Part shown: positions 16,923 through 26,325 of the stretch, piece after piece | Layout of the letters: each line of letters begins with the position of its first letter | How positions within the stretch are numbered: position 1 is the first letter of the stretch | Assembly: GCA_963725655.1 (NCBI GenBank) | Contig: CAVRYY010000003.1 | Coordinates: 186,001-250,000 of the forward strand | Reading direction: 5' to 3' | DNA length: 64,000 nt | Origin: CAVRXT01 sp963725655 | GTDB taxonomy: Bacteria > Acidobacteriota > Terriglobia > Acidiferrales > UBA7541 | The notes under the pieces: generated by a model | Told to the model about the DNA's origin: nothing | Database searches by the model: none | Seen by the model: the letters and a program-made list of their open reading frames with translations, nothing else | Made by a program: the position numbers and the translations under genes

Positions 16923-19106
16923 ATGGAGCCCAACGGGTCCTTGTTTCACCGCATTACATTTGACCGCTTCGAAGTCGATCTGCGCTCCGGCGAACTTCGG
17001 AAGAACGGGTGCCGGGTGCGTCTGCAGGACCAACCCTTTCAACTACTGGCGCTGCTAATCGAGCATCCAGGCGAGGTTGTCACACGGGTCGAGATTTGCC
17101 GCCGGCTTTGGCACGCGGATACCTTCGTCGATTTTGATCATAGTCTGGCCACGGCCATTAGTAAGGTCCGAGAGGCTCTTGGGGACTCCGCCGACGGCCC
17201 TCGATTCATTGAAACTTTACCTCGCCGGGGGTACCGCTTCATCGGAGAGGTCACCTCCGGGGCACAAGCCGCGGTGCAATCCCCGCCCCGAACCCCCGTG
17301 CCGTCCCCCGGTCCTCCGGAACCAGTTCGCCTCGATGGCGAACCGGTGCGCGGTCCGCGCCCTCCGTGGCTAACGCTGACAGTCGCGTGCATGGCACTCC
17401 TGGCGTGCGTCGGGGCAGCGGCGATTGTCTTTCGGTCGATCCGAGCCAAAACGCTGCCACCTCAGGGTCAAATCCAGCCTCTCACGGTGCTCCCGTTTAC
17501 CGCCCTGCCTGGGATCGAGACGGCCCCGGCCTTCTCCCCAGATGGTTCGCGAATTGCCTTCGCGTGGAACGGGGATCCGGCCTTGGGGGCGAAGGGCTTC
17601 GATTTATACGTCAAGGCAATTGGCAGTGAGACACTTCTCCGGCTTACACACCATCCTTCCGATTGGATAGCTCCCGCGTGGTCGCCCGACGGCACGCAGA
17701 TTGCATTTCACCGCTTGGCTGGCGCCGAGACCGGCGTGTATGTCGTTCCGGCTTTGGGAGGACCCGAAAGGCAATTGCGTTTGACCCACGTTCCGTATTC
17801 AATCGCGGCTCCGATTAGCTGGTCGGCCGACGGCAAATGGATTGCATTTGGCGACTCTCTCCCACACGAAATGGCGACCGACCGCAACTTCCTGCTTTCG
17901 GTGGAGACGCTAGAAGTGGTGCCGATCAAGCACAATCCAGCTTGCAAGAACGAAGGCTTGCCTACTTTCTTCCACCAGCGCGAGGAATTGACTTACGTGT
18001 GCGTTCACAGCACGAATGACTTCGAACTTTATTCCGTAGCTCCCTTCGATGGGACACCTAAGGTAATTGTTGCATTCGCCGATACTCCAGAGGGAATCGC
18101 GTGGTCTGGCGATGACAATACATTAGTGATTTCTCAGTTTCTCGACCCCGGCGCTGAGCTCGATGAAGTGGGATTGGCGGATGGATCACTGCGACGGATC
18201 GACCTCCGACAAAATCCCAGTTGGCCCGCGATCTCGCCCAAGGGGGACAAACTGGCCTTTAGCGTGTCATACGGACGCGCCAGAGTCTTGAGAAAGGATC
18301 TTTTCCATCTCGCTGCTCCTAGCACGGAACTGGCTCCATCCACCAAGGACCAGGGCGACGCCCAATACTCACCGGACGGCACACATATTGCGTTTCGGTC
18401 CAGCCGAGCAGGTTCGCCGGAAATCTGGATGGCTGAGGCCGGGGGCAACAATTTGGTTCAACTATCCAGAGGAAATGGCATTGCCTCCACTCCCCGCTGG
18501 TCGCCCGACGGAAAACAAATCGCGTTTGATTCTCGTCGCCGAGATCAGTTTGAGATTTATATCGTAGATGTCTCGGCGCGAGTTCCCCGGCGACTGGTCT
18601 CGAATGTGAAAAAAATGTACTCGCCCAGTTGGTCGCGGAACGGAAAGTGGATTTACTTCCAGACTTTCGAAGCGAAGGGGCAAGCCATTTATCGATGTCC
18701 TGCAGTTGGGGGAGACGCAACGATAATTGGGGCGCGGCCTGACGGGATAAGTCCTGAGGAGTCTTTCGACGGCAGTATTCTTTATTTTGCAGAGCGCTAC
18801 ACGAATGCCCGGTTGAGGTTTCTGTCCCTTCAGAAAGAATTTGCAGATTCGGACGTCGATGGGTTGCCTCCCCTAATGCACGGCGATCTTTGGGCGCTGG
18901 TTCCCCAGGGGATTTATTTTGTACCTGCAGACGCGCCCAAGTCCGTTCGCTTTTTTGATTTCGCGACGAAAAATAGCCGTCGCCTGTTCGAAATCGATAA
19001 AGATTTCGGCAGCGGTTTCTCCCTGTCCCCTGATAAGCACTGGCTCCTATACTCCCAAATTGAGGAGGCAAATGACGACATCATGATGGTAGACCATTTT
19101 CGCTAG
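16923..19106 (+). CDS. Membrane transcription regulator: OmpR-type wHTH fused to PD40/TolB-like propeller
   Basis: A 727-residue fusion. Residues about 11-108 are a winged-helix DNA-binding domain (FDRFEVDLRSGELRKNG to RRGYRFIGEV). A Pro-rich linker follows, then one membrane helix (about 149-172), and finally a long periplasmic region of PD40/WD40-like blades with repeated SPDG motifs (FSPDGSRIAF, WSPDGTQIAF, YSPDGTHIAF, WSPDGKQIAF). The arrangement resembles CadC/ToxR one-component regulators, in which an outside sensor controls DNA binding at the membrane. Such fusions are abundant in Acidobacteriota. The ligand and targets are unknown; the divergent propeller gene is one candidate. Confidence 0.88.
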   Translation: MEPNGSLFHRITFDRFEVDLRSGELRKNGCRVRLQDQPFQLLALLIEHPGEVVTRVEICRRLWHADTFVDFDHSLATAISKVREALGDSADGPRFIETLPRRGYRFIGEVTSGAQAAVQSPPRTPVPSPGPPEPVRLDGEPVRGPRPPWLTLTVACMALLACVGAAAIVFRSIRAKTLPPQGQIQPLTVLPFTALPGIETAPAFSPDGSRIAFAWNGDPALGAKGFDLYVKAIGSETLLRLTHHPSDWIAPAWSPDGTQIAFHRLAGAETGVYVVPALGGPERQLRLTHVPYSIAAPISWSADGKWIAFGDSLPHEMATDRNFLLSVETLEVVPIKHNPACKNEGLPTFFHQREELTYVCVHSTNDFELYSVAPFDGTPKVIVAFADTPEGIAWSGDDNTLVISQFLDPGAELDEVGLADGSLRRIDLRQNPSWPAISPKGDKLAFSVSYGRARVLRKDLFHLAAPSTELAPSTKDQGDAQYSPDGTHIAFRSSRAGSPEIWMAEAGGNNLVQLSRGNGIASTPRWSPDGKQIAFDSRRRDQFEIYIVDVSARVPRRLVSNVKKMYSPSWSRNGKWIYFQTFEAKGQAIYRCPAVGGDATIIGARPDGISPEESFDGSILYFAERYTNARLRFLSLQKEFADSDVDGLPPLMHGDLWALVPQGIYFVPADAPKSVRFFDFATKNSRRLFEIDKDFGSGFSLSPDKHWLLYSQIEEANDDIMMVDHFR

Positions 19107-19432
19107 CGTCGCCCGCCCATCCAGATGGAAGGCAAGGATCTCAGGCTCTCGAAGACCTTGGTGACAGTCGAACTGTTAACAGGCGATTGCACTCAGAACC
19201 GGGGCCAGGGCAAATTCCTACCGCCCGCTCGGCATGACTGTAGGCATAACGGCATATGGCCCACTCGACAAAAAGGGTCCTGCAAGTTCGAACTAACTGT
19301 CCTCAGCGGACCTCCCGATTTACGCAACCAGGAATCGCCGGTATTCCATGCAAAAAGCGTCCCAACTCGTTCTGCTAAAAGGCCCCCTGACAAAAGGGCC
19401 CTACGAGTTCGAATTGACTGCGCTCCGCCAGA
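19107..19432. other. Non-coding stretch with short repeat words leading into locus B
   Basis: Two copies of a motif, ACAAAA(A)GGGYCCT followed by GAGTTCGAA or AAGTTCGAA and RACTG, are seen near 19267 and 19389. They match the end block of the intergenic repeat units. No gene is visible. Confidence 0.5.
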
Positions 19433-19710
19433 CAGTCTTGGACATTCTCTCTCCGGCCACCCATTGCCAAAAAACATCGAGTTTGCGGGCCGAAACGCGG
19501 CAAACATCGCGGGCATGGGGACCTAGCGCCCCACTACGTGGCGAGTGCTGGCCTTTAGCGTGCGGTTTTTCTCCGTAGGCAACCTGGGCAGTTCCCTTTC
19601 ACTGGAGCACGGAAACACAAACTATCTTCGCCCTGAGCAGAAACGGACCTCCGAGTTCGGACTGTCTACGATCTACCAGGTCAGTCTTGAATATTCTCTG
19701 ACCGGCTCCG
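19433..19710. repeat. Intergenic repeat unit, locus B
   Basis: One full unit (19433-19681) followed by the beginning of a second (CAGTCTTGAATATTCTCTGA at 19683). It has the same ordered blocks as locus A: GTTTGCGGGCCGAAACGCGG, GTGCGGTTTTTCTCCG, CTTTCACTGGAGCACGGAA and ACCTCCGAGTTCGGACTG. The 5' hairpin module is absent or too degraded to see. The unit runs up to the decayed end of an alpha/beta hydrolase gene. Confidence 0.75.
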
Positions 19711-19854
19711 TCTGCGCCGAACGTTCACAGACGCCGCACTTCTCGCCAAAATCCGAGATACCTCTTAAGAGGTCCAAGGCACACGGTGGAGGGCCGGTGC
19801 GGGGGATTCGAGCGGGGGCTACCAGGGCGACGATGTGGCCTACCGTGATATGGT

Positions 19855-20621
19855 TCGGTAGCAATCGACATCTTGGAGGGCCGTCTTTGATGACGACCAG
19901 GCACGGCTGCGTGATCTTGCCGAGCTTGGCGAAACGCTCGCCACTGTATTGTTCCTTAGCCGCGCTGATACGTGTGCGCAATTCTCAGGAGTGCCGCAAC
20001 TTCGTTCCAGAGCCTCCTGGGAACGATTGGCTGGTGCTCAGGAACTCCGCACCCGCGACCGTCTCTCTCTGCGAGCCGAGCCGCGAAGGCTTCTCCTGCC
20101 GCTTGACTCGATTCGCTTGGTGCAAAAAAGAGTTTCACTAGTTTCTCCAGCCCAGGCATATTCGGATCTTCCGTAATCTTCCTGAACTCCGGTTTATCCA
20201 TGTGCATAATGTCCTCGCCTCCCTCCGGAGCGGTGGCGACAAGCAGCATTTTGTGGACGAGCGAGGGACGTTCCAGCGCCACCTGCTGCGCCACCATTCC
20301 ACCGAGGGAGTAGCCAAGGATATCCAGGCGCTTTAGGCCGAGTGCATCGACGAATGCGAGGGCGTGTGCCGCCATCCCTGCCATATTTTCGGGGACCTGG
20401 CCAGTTGAGCGTCCCAGACCCGCACTCTCAAATAGAATCACCTCTCGTCCTAGGGCGAGCGGATCGGTTACGGCCGGGTCCCAATTGTCCAGAGTCCCGG
20501 TGAAGTGTTGAAGACACAACAGCGGCAGACCGTTTCCTTTCCCAAAGCGACGATAGGCATATTTTTCGAGCTTCGTCTGGATGAATTGTGTCGGTGCGGT
20601 AGTGTTGCTTGCATTAGCCAT
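19855..20621 (-). pseudogene. Alpha/beta hydrolase, frameshifted and 3'-truncated
   Basis: The first 200 or so codons encode a normal alpha/beta hydrolase of about 285 residues expected length: FGKGNGLPLLCLQHFTG (oxyanion region) and the nucleophile elbow GYSLGG with Ser105. Near 19980 the frame is lost, and the continuation GERFAKLGKITQPCLVV is found in another frame. The part with the catalytic Asp and His is gone; repeat-family DNA takes its place. It is last in a minus-strand run after ADH, ALDH and an NTF2-like gene, so it was probably the terminal gene of that operon. The start has a strong AAGGAAGGA site. Confidence 0.75.
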
Positions 20622-20783
20622 GGCCGTTCCTTCCTTCCGTTGTGGTGGCTGTTGCGGCTTTCGTTGTGCTCGTCAGCGTCGGGACGCATCTCGCACATGC
20701 GCAAGGTCGCTCCATCACACGGCGCTCGCCTTGATACTGTTCAGGACGGTGTTGTCCCAATAGGCGTCAAGCCGTGTAATTTT

Positions 20784-21146
20784 TCAGTCCGCGTCGAAAC
20801 GCAGAATGTAGCAGTGAGGGATATGAACGTCCTGGCCCTTCTTTGCGACTCCAGGCACTTCGGCAGGTATAGGCCCGCTCATCTCGGCTTGGATCACCAC
20901 TGCGTTCCCCTTGGCAGGGATCAGCTCGATCACTTTGACTCGGAAGTTCGGAACGGCATTCGGAAACGCACGCCAAATGACATCGATTCCACCACGAATT
21001 GGCACCACACTCTCGCGGCCGTACGGAGCATATCGTCCAAGTGCGCCATCCGCGCAAAGAGCGAGCATGCCATCAACGTCGTGGGCATCGTAGGCAGTGA
21101 AGAACTGTTGGGCAATCGATACGTAGTCTTTCGTATTCTTTTTCAT
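20784..21146 (-). CDS. NTF2/SnoaL-like small protein
   Basis: A 120-residue single-domain protein of the NTF2-like superfamily: an N-terminal helix (AQQFFTAYDAHDVDGMLALC), a mid segment RGGIDVIWRAFPNAVPNFRV, and a final strand CYILRFDAD. Members include ketosteroid isomerases, polyketide cyclases and many proteins of unknown role. It is placed between an aldehyde dehydrogenase gene and a hydrolase gene on the same strand, with short gaps, and is likely co-transcribed. Substrate unknown. Confidence 0.8.
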   Translation of the reverse strand: MKKNTKDYVSIAQQFFTAYDAHDVDGMLALCADGALGRYAPYGRESVVPIRGGIDVIWRAFPNAVPNFRVKVIELIPAKGNAVVIQAEMSGPIPAEVPGVAKKGQDVHIPHCYILRFDAD

Positions 21147-21190
21147 CTCGGTGGTCCTTTGGGATCGCCTCCTTCTGGGATCTTCGTGGC

Positions 21191-22573
21191 CTAGTATTCA
21201 AACCACTGGCTGAGCGCCTTGACCTTTTCCTCCGTGTAGGGCGGGAACAAATGTTCGATGGCCACGTCAGGCGGCGAGATGAGAACCGATTTCGCGTGCG
21301 TGAGAGCGTCAAAACCGGCCTTGCCGTAGTAGTGGCCGATGCCCGAGAATCCGACGCCTCCGAAAGGCATCGTTTCAATGAACAGATGGATGTTCACCTG
21401 ATTGATCGCACCGCCGCCAAAGGACAAGCTCGCGAGGAAGTGGTCGATCGCCTTCTGGTCACGGCTGAACAGGAAACCGGAAAGGGGTTTGGGATGTTTC
21501 TTCACCTCACGAATGGCCGCATCCATGTCTTTATACGTAAGGATTGGGAGAATCGGCCCGAAGATTTCGTCCTCCATGATCGGGTCGTCCCACGTGACCG
21601 GATACAAGATCGTGGGATCGAGGTAGCGCGCTTCGCGGTCGGCAGAACCTCCGGCCACAACCTTGCTCTGATCAATTAGGGATACGAACCGGTCAACGGC
21701 TTTCGCGCTGATGATGCGCGAGTAGTCGTCGGACCTGCTCTTCGGGTCGGTTCCGTACAACTCGATCACGGCCTTCTTGGATTCTCTTACAAACTCCTCA
21801 GCAATCGATTCGTGCACATAGGCGTACCCAGGAGAGGTGCACCACTGCCCACCCCAGGCTGTTGCTCCCCAGACAATTTTCTTGGCCGCATCCGGGATGT
21901 TCGCGGTCGCATCAACGAAGGCAGGATTCTGACCGCCAAGTTCCAGAAGAATAGGAGTCAGATTCTTTGCAGCCGCCTCCATGACGATCTTGCCAACCTT
22001 GACGCTCCCGGTGAAGAAGATGAAGTCGAACGGCAGCTTGAGCAGCTCTGTCACCTCGTCTTTGCTTCCTGTGACGGCGGTAACAGCCCGAGGATCGAAA
22101 TATTTCGGAATGAGATCCAGCAAGACCCGGCTGGTGGCGGGTAAGCCCTCCGATAGCTTGAGAATGCATGGATTCCCGGCGGCAAGAACCTGGCACGCCG
22201 GGTCGAAGAGCAGCGTTAACGGCCCATTGAAGGGGCCTATCACCAGAGTGACGCCGTAAGGTTCTCGATAGACCTTGGCGGTGTGTCCGCTTTCCCGAAG
22301 AGCCTTGGGAACGACAACATCCACGGGCTTCATCCATTCTTTCAATTCCAACTTTGCGAAAGCGGCGGTTGCTACGGGGGCCATGATCTCGAAGACTTTT
22401 TCCTGACTGGCGGTTTTGAAGTCGCTGCTCATTGCGGCCTCAAGAACCTGGGCGTTCTCATTGCACAAGTTCTCAAGGTGTGTCAGCTGATCGATGCGCC
22501 ACTCGTAAGACTTGCTCGCGTCCGAATCGAAATACGCTTTCTGCTTGTCGAAGATTTCCTGGAATTGATTCAT
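21191..22573 (-). CDS. Aldehyde dehydrogenase (ALDH3-like)
   Basis: A 460-residue NAD(P)-dependent dehydrogenase that oxidises aldehydes to carboxylic acids. Key residues are Glu211 in LLELGGQNPAFV and the catalytic Cys245 in GGQWCTSPGY, with the family motifs IGPFNGPL, FFTGS and EIFGPILP. The shorter length and the lack of the N-terminal arm point to the ALDH3 class. The start at 22573 is chosen because GGAGG lies 7 bases upstream. The gene follows an alcohol dehydrogenase gene with a gap of about 57 bases, so the two could convert an alcohol to its acid. The actual substrate is not evident. Confidence 0.93.
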   Translation of the reverse strand: MNQFQEIFDKQKAYFDSDASKSYEWRIDQLTHLENLCNENAQVLEAAMSSDFKTASQEKVFEIMAPVATAAFAKLELKEWMKPVDVVVPKALRESGHTAKVYREPYGVTLVIGPFNGPLTLLFDPACQVLAAGNPCILKLSEGLPATSRVLLDLIPKYFDPRAVTAVTGSKDEVTELLKLPFDFIFFTGSVKVGKIVMEAAAKNLTPILLELGGQNPAFVDATANIPDAAKKIVWGATAWGGQWCTSPGYAYVHESIAEEFVRESKKAVIELYGTDPKSRSDDYSRIISAKAVDRFVSLIDQSKVVAGGSADREARYLDPTILYPVTWDDPIMEDEIFGPILPILTYKDMDAAIREVKKHPKPLSGFLFSRDQKAIDHFLASLSFGGGAINQVNIHLFIETMPFGGVGFSGIGHYYGKAGFDALTHAKSVLISPPDVAIEHLFPPYTEEKVKALSQWFEY

Positions 22574-22630
22574 CTGAGCCTCCATCGCACGTCGATTTGT
22601 CAATTCAGCTTTGAACAGCGTTGTCAGCCT

Positions 22631-23644
22631 TCAGGCCATCGTGAGGACCATGCGAAATCGTGCCGCACCAGACATCATGCGTCGGTACGCTTCTTCGGCC
22701 TTCTCGAAAGGAAGCGTTTCGATCATCGGACGAACGTCGGTGAGGACGCTGAAGTCAAGGGTGTCCTGTGTCTCGATCGCTCTTCCCGTCAGGCTTCCAA
22801 CGACCGAGCGGCCACCAAAGATGAGCGGAACTCCATTCACGGGAATCGGATCACCCGAAACACCAACTACCACGAGCCTTCCGCGAACTGAGAGGCCGGG
22901 AAGCAGGCTGGCAATTGCTGCTCCGCTGGGGGCGGTTGCCAGGATCACATCGGCACCTCCCAATTTCTGCAGGGCGGCTCCCGCATCCTCAGCTTTGGCG
23001 TCGATGTAAACGTGAGCGCCCAGCTTAGGAGCGAGATGTTCTTTGTCTGGACCGAAGCCGATTGCGACGGTGCGAAAACCCATCTTCTTGGCGTACTGCA
23101 CGCCAAGATGTCCTAACCCACCGATACCCTGGATAGCAACGGTATCGCCTGCGCGTCCGGCGTTGCGGAGAGCATTGAACGTCGTGATGCCGGCGCAAAC
23201 CAACGGGGCCGCATCTTCTGATTTGAGCTCTTTAGGTATGAGAGCCAGTGCGCGTGCCTCTGCGATCATCATTTCCGCATAGCCGCCATCACTTGTCACG
23301 CCAGTGATAATGGGGTTCTGGCAATACGCCGTGTCGCCGCGGCGGCAGGTCTCGCAGGTTCCGTCTTCGCCGCCAAAGAACCCGACACCGACGCGCTGGC
23401 CGACCTGCCAGGTTGTGACGCCCCGCCCAACCTCTTCGATTTGACCAATTGCTTCGTGGCCTGGCACGCGAGGATACACGACGCCCGGTAGCTGCCCTTC
23501 AACCGTACCTGCGTCTGAGTGACATACACCGCAAGCCTCTACCCGGATACGTACTTGTTCCTCACCCGGCCCTACGACAGGTTTCTCGACGAGGCGAAAA
23601 GTCCCGGGATTGGCTATCTCGATTGCCCTATATGTTTTTCCCAT
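22631..23644 (-). CDS. Zinc-dependent alcohol dehydrogenase (MDR family)
   Basis: A 337-residue medium-chain dehydrogenase/reductase. The catalytic zinc ligands are Cys38 (ACGVCHSD), the GHE at 63-65, and a Cys in PLVCAG; the Rossmann motif is GIGGLGHLGVQYAKKMG. In the structural zinc lobe the usual four Cys are reduced to three (Cys97, Cys100, Cys108), with Asp94 in the first position. This matches the acidic-ligand variant known from Sulfolobus ADH (Glu in that position). It is the probable first enzyme of an ADH-ALDH pathway on the minus strand and lies downstream of an AraC regulator gene. Confidence 0.93.
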   Translation of the reverse strand: MGKTYRAIEIANPGTFRLVEKPVVGPGEEQVRIRVEACGVCHSDAGTVEGQLPGVVYPRVPGHEAIGQIEEVGRGVTTWQVGQRVGVGFFGGEDGTCETCRRGDTAYCQNPIITGVTSDGGYAEMMIAEARALALIPKELKSEDAAPLVCAGITTFNALRNAGRAGDTVAIQGIGGLGHLGVQYAKKMGFRTVAIGFGPDKEHLAPKLGAHVYIDAKAEDAGAALQKLGGADVILATAPSGAAIASLLPGLSVRGRLVVVGVSGDPIPVNGVPLIFGGRSVVGSLTGRAIETQDTLDFSVLTDVRPMIETLPFEKAEEAYRRMMSGAARFRMVLTMA

Positions 23645-23843
23645 TTTCGTCTCCTATCGATCTGGAAGAACTCATGTGTCGTCTTGCACAAGAATTGCGG
23701 ACAAGCCGGCAGGTTAAAAATTCGCCGTTGCTCGCGATCCTGGTCCCATTGTTTTGGAAGTTTCAATCCTTGTCTTGATTGAAAGTGCCGCAGTTTGGCG
23801 TTTCTGTTGGGCTTTAGTGGGTGGGAAACGCGAGTGACTACCT

Positions 23844-24794
23844 TTACTTCTCTTCAGGCGTGGGGAGGCTGAACGCCTTCGGCATCGGTGCGTTTGCTCT
23901 TCGCCACCGTCCTGGCGAAGTTCCAACAATCTCACGGAAGCTTCGATTGAAAGCTGGCTGGTCAGTGAATCCGACTTCCAACGCGACTGTTAGTAAAGAG
24001 TCGTTCGAGTGCAACAAGAGAGACTTTGCGGCTTCAACTCGTTTATAGAGCAAGTAGCGCCGGACGGGAACACCAAACGACCGCTTGAATGCGCGCATGA
24101 AACGACCCGCCGATAGCGCGCACTCTTTTGCAAGATCGGCAAGCGCCAGATCACCATCCAGATGTTCGTTCAACACCTCGATCGCTCGATCCTGTTGCCA
24201 GATCGTCAACCCCCCGGTAACAACCTGCGGCGGCTGGCTCCGGCCCTGGTATGTGTGGCTCAGATGAGCGCAGAACACCATGATCATTTCGTCGATGACT
24301 AAGCGTGGAAGCTGAAGCGGATGATCAGAGAACGGCAACATCATCCGGGCCCAATGAAGAATCACGTCATCCTTGGTTCCCGGGGTGCAATGCAAGTTAC
24401 GAATCCGCTTTCGATCGTTCTCGTCACTGAATCGATTGATAACTGACCGGGGTATATAGACGTGAACCGAGTCGAAACCAGAAGTTCGCAGTGCGACCGG
24501 CTCCGACTCCATATCGAATATCTGAATCCCGCCGGCATCCCATTCGGTGACACGATGAAAGCGTCCGTCAAGCCACGTTCCCCAGCCCTTAATGCTGTCG
24601 GGACGACGCAGGTGCACGGATATCGAAAAAGCCCTTTCTGGTGGAATGTGTGGAGTGGGTCCAGGAAAGCCGTTCGGCATTCGCATACGTGTCAACGCAA
24701 CCTGAGAGTTTCCCTTGGGACCAAGCACAAGTGAGGAAGACTCCAGCAGAGAAAAATGCTCCGCCAATCTTTTTCCAAACATGCCTTGAAGCAT
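23844..24794 (-). CDS. AraC-family transcriptional regulator
   Basis: A 316-residue regulator with an N-terminal sensing region of about 210 residues and a C-terminal pair of helix-turn-helix motifs (from GDLALADLAKECALSAGRF to FTDQPAFNRSFREIVGTSPG). It shares the architecture and several motifs (GGLTIWQQDRA, EHLDG) with the two tandem AraC genes at 27-29 kb, so the three are paralogues. The ATG at 24794 is preferred over a GTG at 24815 that overlaps the upstream stop, because GAGG precedes the ATG. It probably controls the ADH-ALDH genes just downstream on the same strand. Confidence 0.88.
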   Translation of the reverse strand: MLQGMFGKRLAEHFSLLESSSLVLGPKGNSQVALTRMRMPNGFPGPTPHIPPERAFSISVHLRRPDSIKGWGTWLDGRFHRVTEWDAGGIQIFDMESEPVALRTSGFDSVHVYIPRSVINRFSDENDRKRIRNLHCTPGTKDDVILHWARMMLPFSDHPLQLPRLVIDEMIMVFCAHLSHTYQGRSQPPQVVTGGLTIWQQDRAIEVLNEHLDGDLALADLAKECALSAGRFMRAFKRSFGVPVRRYLLYKRVEAAKSLLLHSNDSLLTVALEVGFTDQPAFNRSFREIVGTSPGRWRRANAPMPKAFSLPTPEEK

Positions 24795-24814
24795 ATGTTC
24801 TGCCTCGCACCGCA

Positions 24815-25576
24815 CTAGAACTTACCGTTGCTATTTTTCCATTGATCGCGAGGTGGAATCGCTTCGAGCGTATCCCAGTGCTCGGCGATCCTACCCTTTT
24901 CAATCCGGAAGAGGTCGTAGATGCCAGTGGGCACGCCACCAAACGTAGCCTCGGCGACGACGAGGACGAAGTTACCCTCGCCAAGTATTTTGTGCACGCT
25001 TTTGTATACGACCGCCTGACCTTTGGCGGCAAGAGCCTGTAAGCCCGCAATCAGCCCCGGGATTGTATCGGCCACCCAGGGGTTGTGCTGAATGTATTGG
25101 GTTCCGTTGAAGTAGCTGGGAAAGGTCTCGCGACGGCCTGCGAGAAGGTCCTCCATATAGCGTTGCAAAAGCGCCTTATTTGCATCGGTTTTGTCCAGAT
25201 CGGAGGCGATCGTTGGACCGTCGATCATCGTGTGCCCGCTGGGGCTAGGTTCGGTCGCGGTCTCCTGCAAATTATCCCAATGCTCGACGATCAGACCATC
25301 TTCGAAGCGAAAGATGTCGAAGCCGATGCGTGGCCCGAAGAAGTTGTATTCAGTGTGGGCGAAGACATAATCGCCGTCTTCAAAGACACGGATGGTATTG
25401 ACTGACGCATCGGGCGGCATGTTCTGAATGAGGGTGGCTACACCTTCAGGGCCAGGTCGCACCTGTAGGTTGTGCTGGATGTACTTGTTCGGGTTGACAT
25501 ATGCGAACGGGACTGGATTTTTAGTCTCAAGCGACTTCAAGAGATCGACGGCCTGTTGTTTACGGCTTGGGGGCAT
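24815..25576 (-). CDS. Tandem SnoaL-like protein
   Basis: A 253-residue protein made of two similar NTF2/SnoaL-like halves. Each half contains a 'KYIQHNLQVRPGPEG / QYIQHNPWVADTIPG' type segment and an ending like FRFEDGLIVEHWDNLQE and FRIEKGRIAEHWDTLEA. The internal duplication is visible in the sequence. Proteins of this kind are annotated as SnoaL-like aldol-condensation or ester cyclases, but most have no proven activity. GGAGG precedes the ATG. It is divergent from a TetR gene with a palindromic site between them, suggesting that the TetR protein represses it. Confidence 0.82.
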   Translation of the reverse strand: MPPSRKQQAVDLLKSLETKNPVPFAYVNPNKYIQHNLQVRPGPEGVATLIQNMPPDASVNTIRVFEDGDYVFAHTEYNFFGPRIGFDIFRFEDGLIVEHWDNLQETATEPSPSGHTMIDGPTIASDLDKTDANKALLQRYMEDLLAGRRETFPSYFNGTQYIQHNPWVADTIPGLIAGLQALAAKGQAVVYKSVHKILGEGNFVLVVAEATFGGVPTGIYDLFRIEKGRIAEHWDTLEAIPPRDQWKNSNGKF

Positions 25577-25612
25577 GGGTCCTCCAAGGACAAGTTCATC
25601 CTCTGGAATAGT

Positions 25613-25626
25613 GGACCATGTGGTCC
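25613..25626. promoter_or_regulatory. Candidate TetR operator
   Basis: The palindrome GGACCATGTGGTCC (6-bp arms, 2-bp spacer) sits in the 92-bp gap between the divergent SnoaL-like and TetR genes. Its position and symmetry fit an autoregulatory TetR operator; this is inferred, not proved. Confidence 0.5.
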
Positions 25627-25668
25627 GTTATTTGCAAGTCCCCGAGTGAACTGACCGATAATGTTGCA

Positions 25669-26223
25669 ATGGGACGACGAAAACTGTTCACCCGAGAGGA
25701 TGTCCTCGATAAAGCAATCCCAGTCTTCTGGAAGCATGGCCTCGCTGAGACGAGTGTTCAGGACCTTGAAGAGGCCACAGGCGTGCGCAAATCTGGCTTG
25801 TATACGGAATTCAAGGACAAAGAAGACCTGTTCGTGGAGAGCCTGCGCAGGTATTTCGACGTCCTGATGGCACGCGGACACCTGACGAATCAGCCTCTGG
25901 GTTGGACCAATGTTGAGAGTTTTCTCAAGGTCTGCTATGGGAGTTGGGGGCAGAAGGGCTGCTTCTCGGTGAACTCTATGCGCGAGTTCGCAGACCTCCC
26001 CCCAAAAGCCCGCCAGATCATGGTCGCAAGCGTAATGAAAGCCCATCAGCTGCTCATCGACAATCTAGTTGCAGCGCGTGGATCTCGTGACGACAATGAT
26101 TCCCTCGCTGGCTTGATCGTCACGTTCTTTAGCGGAATTTGCCTGGAGCAGAACCTCGGTCCCGACCGGGCGCGAATTACGAAGAAGATCGACGCCTTCA
26201 TGCGTCTGATTCGCGCAATCTGA
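25669..26223 (+). CDS. TetR/AcrR-family repressor
   Basis: A 184-residue regulator. The N-terminal helix-turn-helix (LDKAIPVFWKHGLAETSVQD then LEEATGVRKSGLYTEFKDKE) is typical of the family, and the C-terminal half should form the ligand-binding dimer domain (GCFSVNSMREFADLPP). The start at MGRRKLFT (25669) is preferred because the protein then begins just before the DNA-binding domain; an extension to 25618 would run through the palindrome. The divergent SnoaL-like gene is the likely target. Confidence 0.85.
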   Translation: MGRRKLFTREDVLDKAIPVFWKHGLAETSVQDLEEATGVRKSGLYTEFKDKEDLFVESLRRYFDVLMARGHLTNQPLGWTNVESFLKVCYGSWGQKGCFSVNSMREFADLPPKARQIMVASVMKAHQLLIDNLVAARGSRDDNDSLAGLIVTFFSGICLEQNLGPDRARITKKIDAFMRLIRAI

Positions 26224-26272
26224 TCGGCAAGCGAGACGAAGAGGTGTTCACTCTATGGGATTTCTGATGGGA

Positions 26273-26316
26273 CTCGTGGAGTGAACCCATGCAGTGGGAC
26301 AGTTTGATTATGCACA
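26273..26316. repeat. Short dispersed repeat, copy 1
   Basis: These 44 bases match 34784-34827 without gaps at 37 positions, including GGAGTGAACCC and GACAGTTTGA with ATGCACA. It lies between the ends of two convergent TetR genes. Function unknown. Confidence 0.6.
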
Positions 26317-26325
26317 CTTTGCTTT

